Assembly: GCF_035222375.1 (NCBI RefSeq)
Contig: NC_085887.1
Span: forward strand, 1,959,501-2,023,500
Direction: 5' to 3'
From: Podospora pseudocomata
Lineage: Eukaryota > Ascomycota > Sordariomycetes > Sordariales > Podosporaceae
Length of the DNA stretch: 64,000 nucleotides
In this document: positions 44,564 through 57,580 of the stretch, in pieces
How positions within the stretch are numbered: position 1 is the first letter of the stretch
Layout of the letters: each line of letters starts with the position of its first letter
Program-made: the position numbers and the translations under genes
Notes under the pieces: model-generated
Told to the model about the DNA's origin: nothing
The model's input: only the letters and a program-made list of their open reading frames with translations
Database searches by the model: none

Positions 44564-47500
44564 GTTGGTGAGTTGTGATGGTGATCAGTGTCGATGAGGA
44601 GAGAAAAGGAAAAAAGATGGCATGTGAGGGGGGGACAGAGGGGGTTTAATAAAGGCAGAGGCCGAGTAAGAAAGAGAGAGGAGGAGTTTCGCGGCTGTCG
44701 CGTTACCCCAGGGTCGGGGTGTGGTCGCAGGGTGGACTGACTGGGGGGGGGAGCTCGAGGAGCAACCCAGGCAGACGGAATCTATCTTGACGATTGGGTT
44801 CCAGGAAGCACGGAAAGTGGCTAGAAGCTGCACAGAACGAGCCAAGAGGCAGAATACAGCCAATTGAGTGTCGATCGGGGTTTGCGGGGCCTTGATAGCA
44901 ACCCTGGGAGCGGGTTTTATTACCATCTGAAAGTAGAAGGAGCCAAGCACCAGACCCAATAACCCCGATATACTGCGCGTCCGCGGTACCAACCCGCTAC
45001 GAACGAGGTCACACTAGACTCGACTGCAGCGAGGTGCCATTCATCAGGCCAGACCGAGGACGAAGACGGATAGGCACAGGGATGGGGGGGAACATGTTAA
45101 CGGAGGCCGGCAGGCGACACAACATACATGATCCTTGGTACCATTAACCATAACGGAGATGGGACGATCACTGCGAACAGGAGTTTAACCTCTACTGCTA
45201 GCTTTCCCCAGAACGGGAACTGGCAAGTCAAAAAAAACATGGAACTGGGAACATGTCGTTCATGGAAGCCACAGCCAATGGCAGAGGGAACTAATGGCTA
45301 ACATGGCGAGATTCCATTTGTCAAGCGAGCAACCTGGGCGACCTGGGACGACGTTGCTGCGATGGCGCCAAGACCAAGCGACAGATCTTCCCCGCCACTG
45401 CCGTTTTGCGATAGGAACCTCGGAGCGCCACTGATGCTTGATCTCTTGTGACCATGCGCAACATGCCACACCTGCGCATGGCCCGCTCCTCGTTGAGGAA
45501 TAGCTCATGGCTCTAGTGGTGACTGGTGACGTCGAGCAGAGGGGAACCAGGCCTTGGATCTACACCCTCGCCGTCGTCGTTTGTTGTTCTCGACATCATC
45601 AGGCACCGCCGAACAAAGAAAGCCATTGACGACGGAAGCGAACTCGAGGGGACGCAACAATGGACAACTTGCCCCCTTCTCCAGTCGTGTCGCATGTCAC
45701 ACCCGCGGCAGCACTAGAGCACGCTGACGCCGATCAACTCAACGAAACGGCATTGGCGTTTGGAGAGCGCGGAGAGGTTGGAAGAAAACGGCAGCTGGCT
45801 CCTCTGAGGCGTTGAGGCCAAGCCGGCGATATCCCGGTGCGGCTAGTCATTGCCTGCGCGGTGGCGTTCCGGCAGCGTTGCTCTCTTATCTTGTCCGTCT
45901 GGGGAGCAACGAAGCCGTCGAAACGGCCAGGTCCCCCAAAGCGATGCCATCATTCGTCAGTTCATGCCCCCGATTTAGTGTGCTCCGTCTTGGCATTTCT
46001 TGCCAGCTTCCAGACCAGGCAAAGCTTGGCTACGACCCATGCTCCTTGGCTTGACGTCTAGCGGCTCTTGGCGGCGGTCCCCTGCCAACTACCTACCACC
46101 TCGCCAGCTCTCCCACCTCACCTGCTTCCGCCAGCGTGAGCAGCCAGCAACGAAGGATTTGGGCCTTATCACCGTTCGGGCAGGCCGTCGCATGTTGGTG
46201 GGCTCTTTCAATGCATGGTGAGCTCTCCCTCGTGATAAGATGGCCACTACTGTGCTGGGAGACAGTAAGCTCGTACAGCTCGCTAAGACATAAGCTATCT
46301 ACCGCCTCTATAGGTAGGACACACGATAACAGCACTACATCCCGTCGACACTACCGAGGGAATGGAATCGGCAAATACTCCTTCATATGTTTGGAGCTCT
46401 GCGCGAGTCGTAGCTCCGTTCTGTTCAGCCTTCCATATTGGCTGCCCTCCTCTACCGCTTGATATCCACTGGGTGAACGGAACGATAATCTGGCATTCTG
46501 GGTATCTGTGGGTGGGGGGCTCAACGGGCGACGGGGAACTTGTCGGTGGGGCAAACATGGATGGCGGGCGGGGAATCCTGCTGGACCACAATCGCGATGC
46601 AAATGGTTCGCAAAACGGCAACAACGAGAAATGCCATGTAGCCCATCGAGATGGTCGTCATCAGGAAGAAACACTCAACTCTGCCTTGAGTAACCCTATC
46701 GCAAGTGGCAAGAAACCCTCTCGATTCAAAGGACGAAAGGGAACTTTTGCATCAAAGCTGCAATTCGGTCGGTGAGGCCAGTCGGCGCATCCCAAACTTG
46801 CTGTTGGTCCGTCGGTGTTTCCTGGTTGCGCTATGAACTTCACATGTCAATATTGATTTGTCGCCTGTCGCCCGTCGTAGTCGCATCGCATCGCAGGCGC
46901 ACTCGGGACCAGCCGGTGTGTGATATGTATTGACGGGCTCCAGACGAACACAGCATCGGATTTTGTGTCTGGAAGCGGGCAAGCTTCACAGCCTGAGACG
47001 GCGTCGCATGGTGAGCTGGCGCCACGCAACACACCTTCATCAAGAGCATGATCAGGCGCGTCAGGCACTGCGATGCAATGACAGAATGAGACTTCCATCC
47101 TTCTAGAAGCTGGGTGTTCCCGCATACCAAGAGACTGGCACATTTCCCACCTTTCGATGTCTACAGTAGCCTCACACAATACCGATCTCCGGCGTGCTTG
47201 GGCTGCGGGAGGGGAGGCTGAAAGCACACTACACCCCAACCTGGGCACGCGACCACAAGCCGCAACAGACCATCAGCAAAAAGGAAGTTCCAACAGTGCG
47301 CTCAGAGCGTTCGCCAGTCTTGGAAACAGGCTCGCGAAAGTGAAACAGGAAGGAGAGCACTAACGACGTTTACTAGAGCATTCACCAACCGCTTTGCCTC
47401 TTTATCGACGCTCTTGAGCTTCCATATGTGACAAGTGCTCTACTATCGAGACTGGCGCTATCACCAACCCTCACTACAGTGTACGCTATACTAGAATCCC

Positions 47501-50500
47501 CTCTAGGAATGTGATGGCATGTTTCTACCCAGTTTCACGTCTTCGCCTGATGCTGGGCTGATTGATGAGGCTTTGCAAGTTGAGCCATCAATTTGGCCCC
47601 GGTGTCCAAAACGGGAATCACCAAAGTCGCCTGACTCCACCTGCGTCTTTTCCCCGCATTTTGCTGATAGCCCATGTAACCTTACACCCCCACGATACCA
47701 CAGCTCCACTTATCAGTGCCAAGCATCCTTCCGACGGTGCCCCGGCAGTTTTGGCAAGGTGTTGTGTTGTTGACACTCCGTTTGCTTGGCTGGGATCATC
47801 GATGTCTGACAACAACAGCTGATGGAGTCGCTATCGAAACCGAACCTCAATTTATTGAGAGCTCAGCGCGAACTGCAGGATGCGCGAGTCAGAAGTCAGA
47901 GAGATGGGATGACATATCTGTCGTCCCATGTTGTCTGGCCATGCGGGCTGGGCATTGTAATCGTCGGCGACCTCCACCTCGTCCCGTCGACCTGGACTTC
48001 AGTGGGCACCTGTGCCTCGACAAAGCACAGTTCTTGCTGCTGGCAGATGTCTACGTAGCTCTAGGGTGTGTATGTTTCCCATGAAGTCTATTTCTAGTCC
48101 TTGCTTTATCTTCAGCCACAAGCCGTTGAATCGTATAAACTTATTGGGACCTGTACTATAGAACCATGCCAATGCAAACTTAAACGTGAACGACAACAAC
48201 CGCTCTCTAAAAACACAAATTATTTGGTATCACGGCAGCATCAGAGTAACCTAGGCAGGTAATCATCTTGTGAAAGCCATCGAAATGAAAGCTCAAGTTT
48301 GGTCACTTCGTGGCTTTAGTTTCCTGTGATAATTCAAAAAGAAACAAAAAATCAAAACGAGAATGGCTTAAAGGTAGACTCTAATGTCATACATCTTGCA
48401 TACAACACACTCAGCGTAGAATTCAAAGAACTTGATAATCAACGATAGCTCCCGAAGGAGACTCATAAAGCTGGGTGATCACATGTCTCTCCTTGGACGC
48501 CTCTCCTGCCGTTGACGGTACAATCTGCCATCCCAGATCCGATCTCCCCTGTCCCCTACACAACAACAACACATGCCCATCGCAGGGTCCAAGATCCAAA
48601 CCCCTGGATCCGTCCACCGTCAACAATGCACACACGGAAAGCCTCATCCGGATCCGCGACAATGGTCACAGCTCGACCAGACCCCCACCGATAGGTGCGT
48701 TCCCTAAGGTAGTGTACCTTCTAATATGCAGTCCCTCCTCCGAAACAACAAGGCAGGCAGGTCTCAGTACCAAGCTGACGGGACAAGACGGGATCACCAT
48801 CATTATCAAGATCTCTACGACGTGTTCCTGCCAATGTCGCCCAAGGTCACACCACAGCCCAAGGACTGAAATGATGGTGTCAAAACGGAAACTCATGATA
48901 ATATATCACCGAAAACGGTACAGATATAGGATAGACCCGCAAAACAAAAACGGTCACTCGTCGCTTGGGTTGAACCATGCAAGCTCTCGATGGCACAGCA
49001 GACGGGAGCACGCCCGACCGCCCACCACGTCCATGCATCCAAACCGCATTTGTTGCGCGTAGGTGCAGTCTACAACCGAGCGGATGCGACGCTGTCAACC
49101 TACTCAAAATAAGGTGTGGACATTCTTGCTTTCTCAAGCGTCTATCGATGGCGAAGGGGGATGGGGAATTAATATTGCGACGTTGGGGAAACTGTCCACT
49201 GTCAACGTGATAGGCGGCACTGGTTGGCCAGAGTTTGAAATCGTCAACTTGAGATTCGTCGAGAGCCAACGATTGGAAGTTGGGTACAACTACCGCTGTA
49301 GCCACATGGACGGGAGTGCAGCAGTTAATTTCTCCCTTACTTCAGGCTATTTCCCCCAAGACACTGTGCATGATCATGGTTCTGGATCGTGAAAAAAAAA
49401 AAAAAAAAAAAAAAGGGCAAATAGAATTGCACAAAACAATGCAGCCCTCCCTACATAATGCACCTAGCATGGAAGCGACAGTCAAAACCGCATTTAAAAA
49501 GATGGGGGACAGAATACGTACCTGCCCTTTCCAAAAGATCGAGAACAACGTTAGAGGGCGAGGCGTGTTCCTTCTGTGCATGGCGTTGGAGTAAGCTACC
49601 CAAAAGGGAAGGTGGTACCACTGAGGGAGTGATGGATGGGAAGGGATATCTTGCTCCTCCCCGATGGAACGAACACGCAGCAAGCAGCATGACACGACCC
49701 TGCCTATCGTCACGCCCCTAGGTAGCTTGCTCCACTCCTCCCTCCCTCCTTCGGTGTTTGGGGGCGACCATTTAGCATTCCAGCAATGGCAGTATCACCA
49801 ATCACTCGGGATTTTGGAGCCTCCAAGCAATTCGTATAATCGTATCCTTGATCTCGGACTGTTGGATAAAGATGTCGGTGAGGAGAGAGAGAAAAAAAAT
49901 GGAGTCACATGTCGGCCGAGTTTTGGGAAGGAGGAATGGAATGTCGTGGTGAGGAGGTTCTTGGCTTTGTCTTGACGGCTTCCTTACTTGGACATTGGCC
50001 CCTTTTGCGCACCTCTACGGATAGGTGGCAGGAGCGAGAGAAACTGGGAGGTGGAAAGCGGACTTGTACATTTGCAGATGCAAGTTGGTAATTAAAATGC
50101 TGTTGCTGTCTCGTACCCAACAAAGGGGAACTGCAACCTTCCAAAATATATCAACCCAGACAGATCATGTGAATCTTGGTCCCTGTGCTTATTCGATGGT
50201 AGTAAGATGTGCTGTTACGAGCCGTACCTGCTTTGATTACCATTCTTTTCCTTCCCTTCTAGAAGTATTCTATGCAAACCACTCACTGGCGGCTACTACC
50301 TGCCCTTTTATCTCTTCTTGAAAATGTTCCTTTCCCTTGGAGGTAAAAGTGGGTGTCGATCAGCTGTTCCCGAGTTTGTTGGCAGGTTGCTGACGGGAAC
50401 AGCCCGGGATCTTCCTTTATTAATTCATGGTGTGTTGAAAGATCTGGCACCCGAACCCAAAGATCTGGATCTTGGGTCTGGGGATGTGCTGGATGTACAA

Positions 50501-51364
50501 TGTAGGGACGGGGCAGGGACGATGGCGAAAGGGGGCGGGTTTGACACACGTCTTTGTCGGTTCACCTTCCCTTAGGGGCACCGTTCACGGGAACGTGTGG
50601 GAAATAAAGTGACATGAGGGCAAGGGATCAGCCCACTTGCCCTTAGAGGTTTTTTCTCTGGAAGCAACCCACTTGCCTTTAGAGGCACAAAAAAATGGAT
50701 CTTTTGGAGGTTTGAGGTTCAAACCAAGAAACAGGAGATCGCGCTTAGCTTCGGAGATATCTTGCTGCAATGCACTTGTCCTGCGTTCTCCAGATTGTTG
50801 GTAGCGAGCATCGGACGGTGGACATCTGTTTTGCGCGGCTATGATCCGAGGGGATAGGAGACGTTCGAGGTGACCCAAGGCTGAGACTAGCCTGGATGTT
50901 TGACCGAGAAGAACCGATTTCATGCATGAAAGTCTACGGTAGGAATGCCTAGATGTAAGAGACCACTTTCCTGCATAGAAGGCGACGGTACGAGAGCCTA
51001 GAAACAAGAGAAAGGTACGGTATCCTTGGTGCCTGACTAAGGCAGGTGAAGGAGGGTTGTCACGTTGGCGATGCAACTGGGTAAGGCTGCTGATTTGTAT
51101 GGTGGTGGTTCAAGGGGCGGTGTGGTATGTTAGGAACATTCTTGGTTAATATGTTTGAACTTGTGGACTTCATAGGTATTTGTGAAGTGCCTAGTTAGGT
51201 AGGTAATATGATGATAGTAGATACGTAAAGCTTGACCGCTGAGTATGATCCAAGCATCAACACATACAGGAAGTATCGAAGCACCCGACAAATAAAACTA
51301 CTTGTAAAGAAAGAAACATCTGGAGACAACGAAATTAGATCTTTCAGGCCCAGTTGATCATACC
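44564..51364. other. Gene-poor stretch of 6.8 kb
   Basis: I find no gene here that I can support. The frames are short, overlapping and without recognised families. The first 450 bp is the pyrimidine/purine-skewed promoter of the permease. A 23-nt A-run stands at 49392-49414. Long non-coding transcripts, a decayed element or unrecognised small genes are possible. Confidence 0.4.
49392..49414. repeat. A23 homopolymer
   Basis: Twenty-three consecutive A, the longest homopolymer in the window. No poly-A-tailed element is recognised in front of it. Confidence 0.9.
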
Positions 51365-53731
51365 CTACCCCAGCATCAAGTGCATCTTCTTCCGGTCCTG
51401 TGCTTCCCATATACTCTTCACCACTCGCCCCAGTCCTCTCCGATAGGCAATGTCGCCTCTCCACTCTACCCACATCACCCAATAAAACTGGTACCATGGA
51501 GCCCCTTTAGGTCTCTCGGGGTGGTTAGCATCTTTGAAATAGTGGAAAAAAGGAACCTCCGTGGGTTCCCAAATTTCTCCTCTAGCCACCTCTACCAACG
51601 TTAAAGATTTCCCAGTCAAACCCAAGTTCACCGTATCAGATGTCTCAGACGGCGAAAGTGGATCCGGATTCAGGGTCAAAAAACCTGCCCAGGTGCCTAT
51701 TGAGTCACGTAAACTTATACATTGTGCAAGGTACTCCGGCTCCGAATCTATCAGTTCCTCCGCTGCAAGCAGGGTTGCAGAACGGGTGTAGCAAGATATC
51801 CAAGGGGCTATGGTCATGCCAGGAACTTCAGAATCGCCCTTCCCTTGTAGGTGAATCGGGTGGAAGAGACATCGCAGCGATCGGGACTCGTCGTGGTAGT
51901 TATATACCCAATTTGGACCCCGGGAGCTCGTCCACGGACGGCGTGTCCACCCAGGAGGGCATCGCGTCTTATCTGAATCAAAATATTTCTCCTTCAAGGC
52001 GTAAAATCTGTCCTTGATCTCAATTCCCGGACCGTCGCTTGTGGTGTGATAGGACCACTCGACTATGGGGAAAATTCTCTCGTGGAAGCATTGTTCTCCC
52101 CTCCAGGACCTAAGATTCGTTCCAACTGGCCTCCAGGTGTCCGCTACCCTCCAAACCTTTAGATCCAAGCTGCCTTTCCATGCGGCCCAGCTCCAACTCG
52201 GAACACAGGATGCTTTTGGTATCCCTCCTGGCCAGCGAAGGACAATGTCTTTCGAGAAAGGGAACCATAAAAGTCCAGCATAGAAGAAGTCTGCTGGGAG
52301 TCCAGAAATTAGTCCGCCCTGAAACGAGGAGAGAAGTGCTGTTGCGATTCCAGAAAATGCTCTTAAAGAATCTTCTGGTAGGGTGAAACTTCGCCTATTG
52401 TAATTTTCGATGATTCCTGCTAGTTTCGGGATGTTGGGGAAAACATTGTGGATTTCCGGATAGATACTGCGCTGATAGGGATATCGTTTAGGTGACGGCA
52501 TCTGTATTGTGATATCGGGTAACCTAATATCCTCTCGCCATTGGGCGGACATACAGGTCCAATGGGCCGGGCCATGTTCACGAAGAACCAATTGTCTTCT
52601 GGAGAACAACTCTTCCTGAAATGTCCATCCTCTGGTAAACCACGCCCCCCTGTTTTGATCATCTTTCCAGTCTCTATGCTGTATATTTATAACGGTCGAA
52701 GAAGGCCCGAGACGCCAAGTGTGCTGTTGAACCTTACGTTGTTGCGATATACCAAAAAGCCCGGGCAGCCCACTATCTGCATTCGTTGCACTGCGAGCAA
52801 TTATCGTGAATGTAGCATTGGCATATATTCCGGACATGTTTTGGACGTCTTGGTGTTTCTGCTTGTCATCATCCTGGACAATACAGAGAGCATCCACCCA
52901 AAGAAACTTTTCGCCAGCCATCTCAACCACAGCCATTGCGTGGGTGATTGTTTTTGCCAAAGGCACGAATGAGAGGGCATTTGGTTGCTGCAGCCTCTCA
53001 AGATTGTCCATTGCCGTAGTGAATTGTTTGGCGCCGCCCCATACATAGCTTAGACACACATAACTATCGGTCAGTTGAGCCGGAACAAGACATTGACGCA
53101 CAATGTCAACCAGCCATGCTGGGCGGATGGAAGCAAGGGCTGGTAATATCACACTGGAAGGCTTGCAGTGCTGATGGTGTTGGTCGCAATCGGTTTTCCA
53201 ACGACGAAACAAACTTGAATCGATCCAGTGTGCATGTATAAGCCTTCCATATCTGTCTAGATTGTCGCTCGGGTGTGAAGGGAGGAGAACAAAACTGTAG
53301 CTTCTCAAAGTGCCGTCAACCAGATTACCGGTCTGCCCCAACGTGGCCTCTATTCTGCATTCCCGGTTGTCGTCCCAGTGGTAACGCACAAGTCTAACAA
53401 GTGTGTCTGCTGGAATCGGCACTGGAAATCTGAAACGAAGAGCCCGCCCATTTTGAAAGAGCAAAATGTCCTTGTGCTGTTGGCATTTTGAGTCCACCAT
53501 GACCTCTTTCCAGGTACCCAACACCTCTTCGAGACGTTTCTTACTTCTAGAAGGCGTGAAAGCAAGGATGATTTTCTGACATATCGAACATGATCGTTTC
53601 TATCTCGGAATTGTTAAATCCACGACAAACCCTATATCATATCGCTTAGATCGAGACGAAATTATACTCACACTCGCTCCAATTTGTCTGGTAGTCTTTC
53701 CTTGTCTTTTGGTCTTGCGACTTTTAGCCAT
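51365..53731 (-). CDS. HET-domain protein, intact
   Basis: The main exon 53575-51365 is open throughout. A short first exon 53731-53672 (MAKSRKTKRQGKTTRQIGAS) joined by a 96-bp GTGAGT...CAG intron gives the start, for about 756 residues. The HET domain (about residues 190-380) has YVCLSYVWGGAKQFTTAMDN, EKFLWVDALCIVQDDDKQKHQDVQNM, IYANATFTIIARSATNADSGLPG and WFTRGWTFQEELFSRRQLVL. Then come LRAFSGIATALL and LPADFFYAGLLWFPF, with PSWSWAAWKG typical of this HET subgroup. The lysine/arginine-rich first exon may direct it to the nucleus. The first exon is predicted from splice signals only. Confidence 0.85.
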
Positions 53732-54297
53732 GTTGAAGGGCCGCTTGCGATGATCCTGCCGTACTAAGTGGAATGCCGAAGCTATTCGTTGTGATTGATC
53801 CCAGGGTGTTTTGAAAGTTCGGGTGCCTCCGTAAAAGGTGAATGCAAGCAAGGTTGGCGGTTTGTCTGACTGACTCCTGCCCTCTTGCCCCGCTCCGTCT
53901 CTGCCTGGTTGTTGCTGCCTGAATTTCAGTTGCACCTCTTGGCATGTGTGACAACGACAACGTTACATAAGCCAGCCTCGTGAGGTTCTTCAAGTCTAGG
54001 TCGTCACTGCCTCTCTGGCTGACCTTTGGCGACCCGGCACGCCTCCTCCATGTCTGATGGGTTGTCACACCACCTGGCCTGGCCCACCAGACAGGCTTGT
54101 CAGACCGATGAAGCAGAGAAATGTCAGACCGCTGCGGTTGTGAGCTTACGGCCATGTAAGTTATCAGCGATTAAAAGAGCGATTTCCTCTTTTTCAGATT
54201 GCTGGCCATTGCCAGTACAAAAATCTTGACAGTATGATCGTCTTTCAGACAGCGCAGTCTTCCTAACAGGGCAGCCGATTTCCCCAATGACGCACCT
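53732..54297. other. Divergent intergenic region
   Basis: Upstream of the HET gene and of the decayed gene that follows. No motif stands out. Confidence 0.4.
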
Positions 54298-56195
54298 TTG
54301 AGCTTCTCCTTGCTGACAATGTACGAAGCTTGGCTGGTCCTGAATTTCGGTCGCTCATCCATGCATTTGAGCCATTGCAATCGTGGACAGGGCCTCAGGC
54401 GTTGTGGTGGCTATGGAGCTCCCACCCCAGCTCCCACACCTATCACTGACGAGCAAGCTCAAGAGCTTGCTGGAATCGAAGCCAGGTTGACCGACAGATC
54501 CGTTCAGGAAACCTGCACCGTGCAGCAGTCTGACCGCGCCAACACTTGGAAAGACAGCGGAGCGGCTGCCTTCCTGTGAGTTCCTACTCTTCCCTGAAAT
54601 GCCACCCGAGGTTGTCCAACACTTAGCGAAATAGAACCGGCTACCTCAAAACCCAAGGCCAAAAGAACTGGCTCCAACGCATGGATGGCAACACTACCGG
54701 GTCCGGCAACCAAGAAGGCGTCAGGGACTGCCGAACTCAAGGAGACAAATGCAAAAACCCCACTCTCACCCTCTGTCCAACATAAACCCCCACGGGGTTC
54801 TTTTGAACCCGTCAAGCGTCCTCCAACTTTCACTCGGCACTGGATAACATGCATGAAGCCCTCCAAGACTCCACCATCCAAAGCTCCCTTCAGATCGGCC
54901 AGATGGTTCGGGATTTCGTTTATGAGTCCCTCAACTTCGAATCCGGCCCAGATGTAGGCGTGATTCTGGCTATTATCAGCTCCGCCTTTGGAACAATTGG
55001 CGGCCTTGCCTCTCCCATAAGGGGTGTAGCCGGCCTCTTTGGCACCTTTGGCTTAACAGGTGCCAGAGCAGCCAAAGTGGCGACTTTTTAGTCGCCACTT
55101 TGGCTGGGTTGACTAACTTGGGAGCGGGAGTGACAAACATGGTCGGGGCAACGCGCCTTGAGGATGAGGAGCCAGATACAGAGTCAGTGACTGTGGGTGT
55201 TGCGATTAGGTTGGCTCAGGTCTTTGGGTTCTTCACAGAGGCAATTGAGGATATGCGTCTTACAATCTTTAACGGTGAGGAGAAGCCCAATGGTAAGAGC
55301 TTGACCTTTCATGATATTGGGCCGATTGCATCGTTTGGGGAGAATGAGAACACTAATGGTATTGGGATTGATCTTGATGCTAACCCTGATGTGTTACCGC
55401 CTCCCCGGTGGCGCAGTTCTTTGGGGGTGGGAGGTGGTTGTTGGATGAGGAGGTTGGGCAGACGGAGCTTAACCAGCGGTTTTGGGAGGTTCTTGGTCTT
55501 GTTCTAGGTTCCCTTTAGGGCTTTTTCGTAAGTTTGATTTGCTGACATGCCTATTCCAACAGAAAAAGTCCCTCATCTCTGGTCTTTTAGAAGATATCAG
55601 GGCCTTCATCATGCGCGACTCCTCCAGCGAAGGCCGAGACCGCTGGTGCAACAAGGCCGGTGCTCTTGATATCGACGGTGAATGCTGGTTTATTCTCCGG
55701 GTTGACCCTAAGGATCTATACCTCACCCGCGAGATTGAAGATACAGCTATGAACTCGTTTGCTAACTACGATATCAATATTGAACACGTCTACCGCAACG
55801 CTATTGCCTGCCAGGATAAGCTGGGTGATGGCCAGTTTGATGAGTGGAACTCAGTCTTCAACAACATGGGGACTGATTTTCTTCAGGCCCCGCCAATGGA
55901 TGAGAATGGGTATCCTGAATGATTCTGGGGTTCGTTGCCTGTGTTTAGTGTGACGGATGCCTCGAGGGAGAACGCGCTGGCTGCTTTGGCTGTTGAGGCT
56001 GCGACGGATGGGATTTGTGTGTCGACTGCGTTCCCTGGGCCTTTCAAGAGTGATCCTATCAAGGCGCCGGAGTACCTTGGGGTGAATGACTGTCCTGTGA
56101 CTATCGCTTTCTTCGCGATGGATGGAACTGACGATGGGGTTGAAAATAGTATATCAGCGGCATATGAGAAGGTAATAATTTGGGTAGGTAGGTGT
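54298..56195 (+). pseudogene. Decayed gene of an unknown fungal protein family
   Basis: Plus-strand pieces form one protein order. DEQAQELAGIEARLTDRSVQ and SDRANTWKDSGAAAF come first, then NWLQRMDGNTTGSGNQEG and a segment QDSTIQSSLQIGQMVRDFVYES. A glycine-rich hydrophobic part (VILAIISSAFGTIGGLASPIRGVAGLF) follows, then NGKSLTFHDIGPIASFGENE, KKSLISGLLEDIRAFIMRDSSS, DIDGECWFILRV, and a C-terminal part to about 56195. The pieces are separated by several breaks, so the gene looks dead. The layout resembles secreted hypothetical proteins common in filamentous fungi, whose function I do not know. A perfect palindrome interrupts it at 55069-55106. Confidence 0.65.
55069..55106. repeat. Perfect 17-bp inverted repeat with TTTT loop
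   Basis: CAGCCAAAGTGGCGACT at 55069-55085, then TTTT, then its exact reverse complement at 55090-55106. It lies at a junction between two coding pieces of the decayed gene. Confidence 0.95.
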
Positions 56196-57013
56196 TGATC
56201 TTTCTTGTTCTTCTTCTGCCTCTCGTTTGATTTTGTATTGGCCTACATTATCCTCCTTCGTTTTTACACCTAATAATAATTCTTCGTTTTCTACACCATG
56301 GCTGATCCAAATGCCTGCTGGGAAGACCACGAGACGTTGCAAATGACAATAATGGTGTCCAGCCACTCTGACGGGAAGAGCTCGTATAGGGCACTAGCCA
56401 AGAGAAATATATGAAGATATCGTCACATTGGAAGGCCGATCCAAGGGTCTGCAGGGTCTTCCAAGATGTGGACAGACCTGGAAATAGATTCATGCTCGAG
56501 GGCAGTGCCGCGTGTTCGACGGCGATCTCTCTTGTTCGTCCCTGCATGTTGCAACCAAGTTTCATAGGTTGGCTGTTGCATGGAGCTTTGTGCATGGCTC
56601 GGTCCGGAGAGGGTGGTGGTTCGGCTGTGTGTGGTGTGGGTGACCAGCAGTGACGTCAGGGGGTATGACACAACACAGCTCGCTCCAAGGACCACAAGCA
56701 ACAAGACAGCTTGTGAAACGCGCCGACCAGGCGCTGCACAACGACAAGCGATGCCTGCAAAGCGAGAGAGGATGGTTAAATTTCCTGTTTTCTGGGCAGG
56801 ATTGGGTCACAGGTAGAAATAATGATATAAGTCAGGTTTTCCCCCTTTTGTCCGCTGCAGCTGGACCGTTCCATCTTTCCTGTTCACTGGTTCAGCAATA
56901 TACGAAGCTGCGGTGCCAATAAGCATATCACGATCGATACAACCTGCTGCAAGCAAGTCAATTTACACAAACATACCTAACCCTTACCCCTATTTCTGAT
57001 CAACAACGCCACA
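56196..57013. other. Intergenic
   Basis: Promoter of the NTF2-like gene; no gene or repeat recognised. Confidence 0.5.
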
Positions 57014-57580
57014 ATGCCTACCGTCCTAGGCCTCACCAACGACCAAAAGGAGAAGCCCAAAATTGGCGCTGCTCAAGCACCCAAGGGCTATCACGACGGC
57101 TCTCTCGTCCTTTCAGAGAACAAGAACCAGCGCCTCGATACCATCTCCAAGCGCAACTATGCCGCCGCCCACGAGATGGAGACTCTTCTTTGGAGAGCCA
57201 TCTGCGACGACCCAGAACAGGCCAAGGAGTACATCGCCGATGACTGCGTGATGGTCAACCCTATCTTTCACCCCGATCACTCTTCCAAGCCGGTGAACAA
57301 GGAGTCGGAGCCGAGTATCAGCGATCTACTGGAGAATGCTGGGAAGTTTACTGGATTCCGGTTCCATGACGGAGGCCCGCTTGTGGTTGAGGCGGGGTTG
57401 ATGGCTGTTTCGACGGTGTACAAGTTGAGTTTATACAAGCAGAGCCGGAAGGGAGGCATCAGGGAGATTTCGGCGAGTGGAAGCAGCAGTTGGAGGCAGA
57501 CTGCGGGAGCGGATTGGGTGTTGGTTGCTTGGCATGTTGCTTATGCCGAGGATGAGGACGATGAGGATGATGAGGAGTAG
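57014..57580 (+). CDS. NTF2-like/SnoaL-fold protein (DUF4440-like)
   Basis: Single exon, 188 residues. The segment KRNYAAAHEMETLLWRAICDDPEQAKEYIADDCVMVNPIF gives the leading helices and first strand of the cone-shaped NTF2-like fold. TVYKLSLYKQ and SSSWRQTAGADWVLVAWHVAY are the closing strands. The extreme C-terminus is an acidic tail (EDEDDEDDEE). No signal peptide, so it is probably cytosolic or nuclear. The family binds small ligands or acts as a scaffold; no function can be named. The start context is good and the leader is AC-rich. Confidence 0.75.
   Translation: MPTVLGLTNDQKEKPKIGAAQAPKGYHDGSLVLSENKNQRLDTISKRNYAAAHEMETLLWRAICDDPEQAKEYIADDCVMVNPIFHPDHSSKPVNKESEPSISDLLENAGKFTGFRFHDGGPLVVEAGLMAVSTVYKLSLYKQSRKGGIREISASGSSSWRQTAGADWVLVAWHVAYAEDEDDEDDEE

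Noticed and set aside
45090-45255. Possible LTR from TGTTAACGG near a repeated GGAACA
   Set aside because: The right side does not end in CA next to the second copy, so the LTR rule fails.
47716-49062. Several plus-strand frames up to 195 codons
   Set aside because: No recognised domain, low-complexity composition and no convincing start or splice signals.
49392-49414. A23 run as the tail of a LINE or SINE
   Set aside because: No reverse transcriptase, Pol III boxes or target duplication found next to it.
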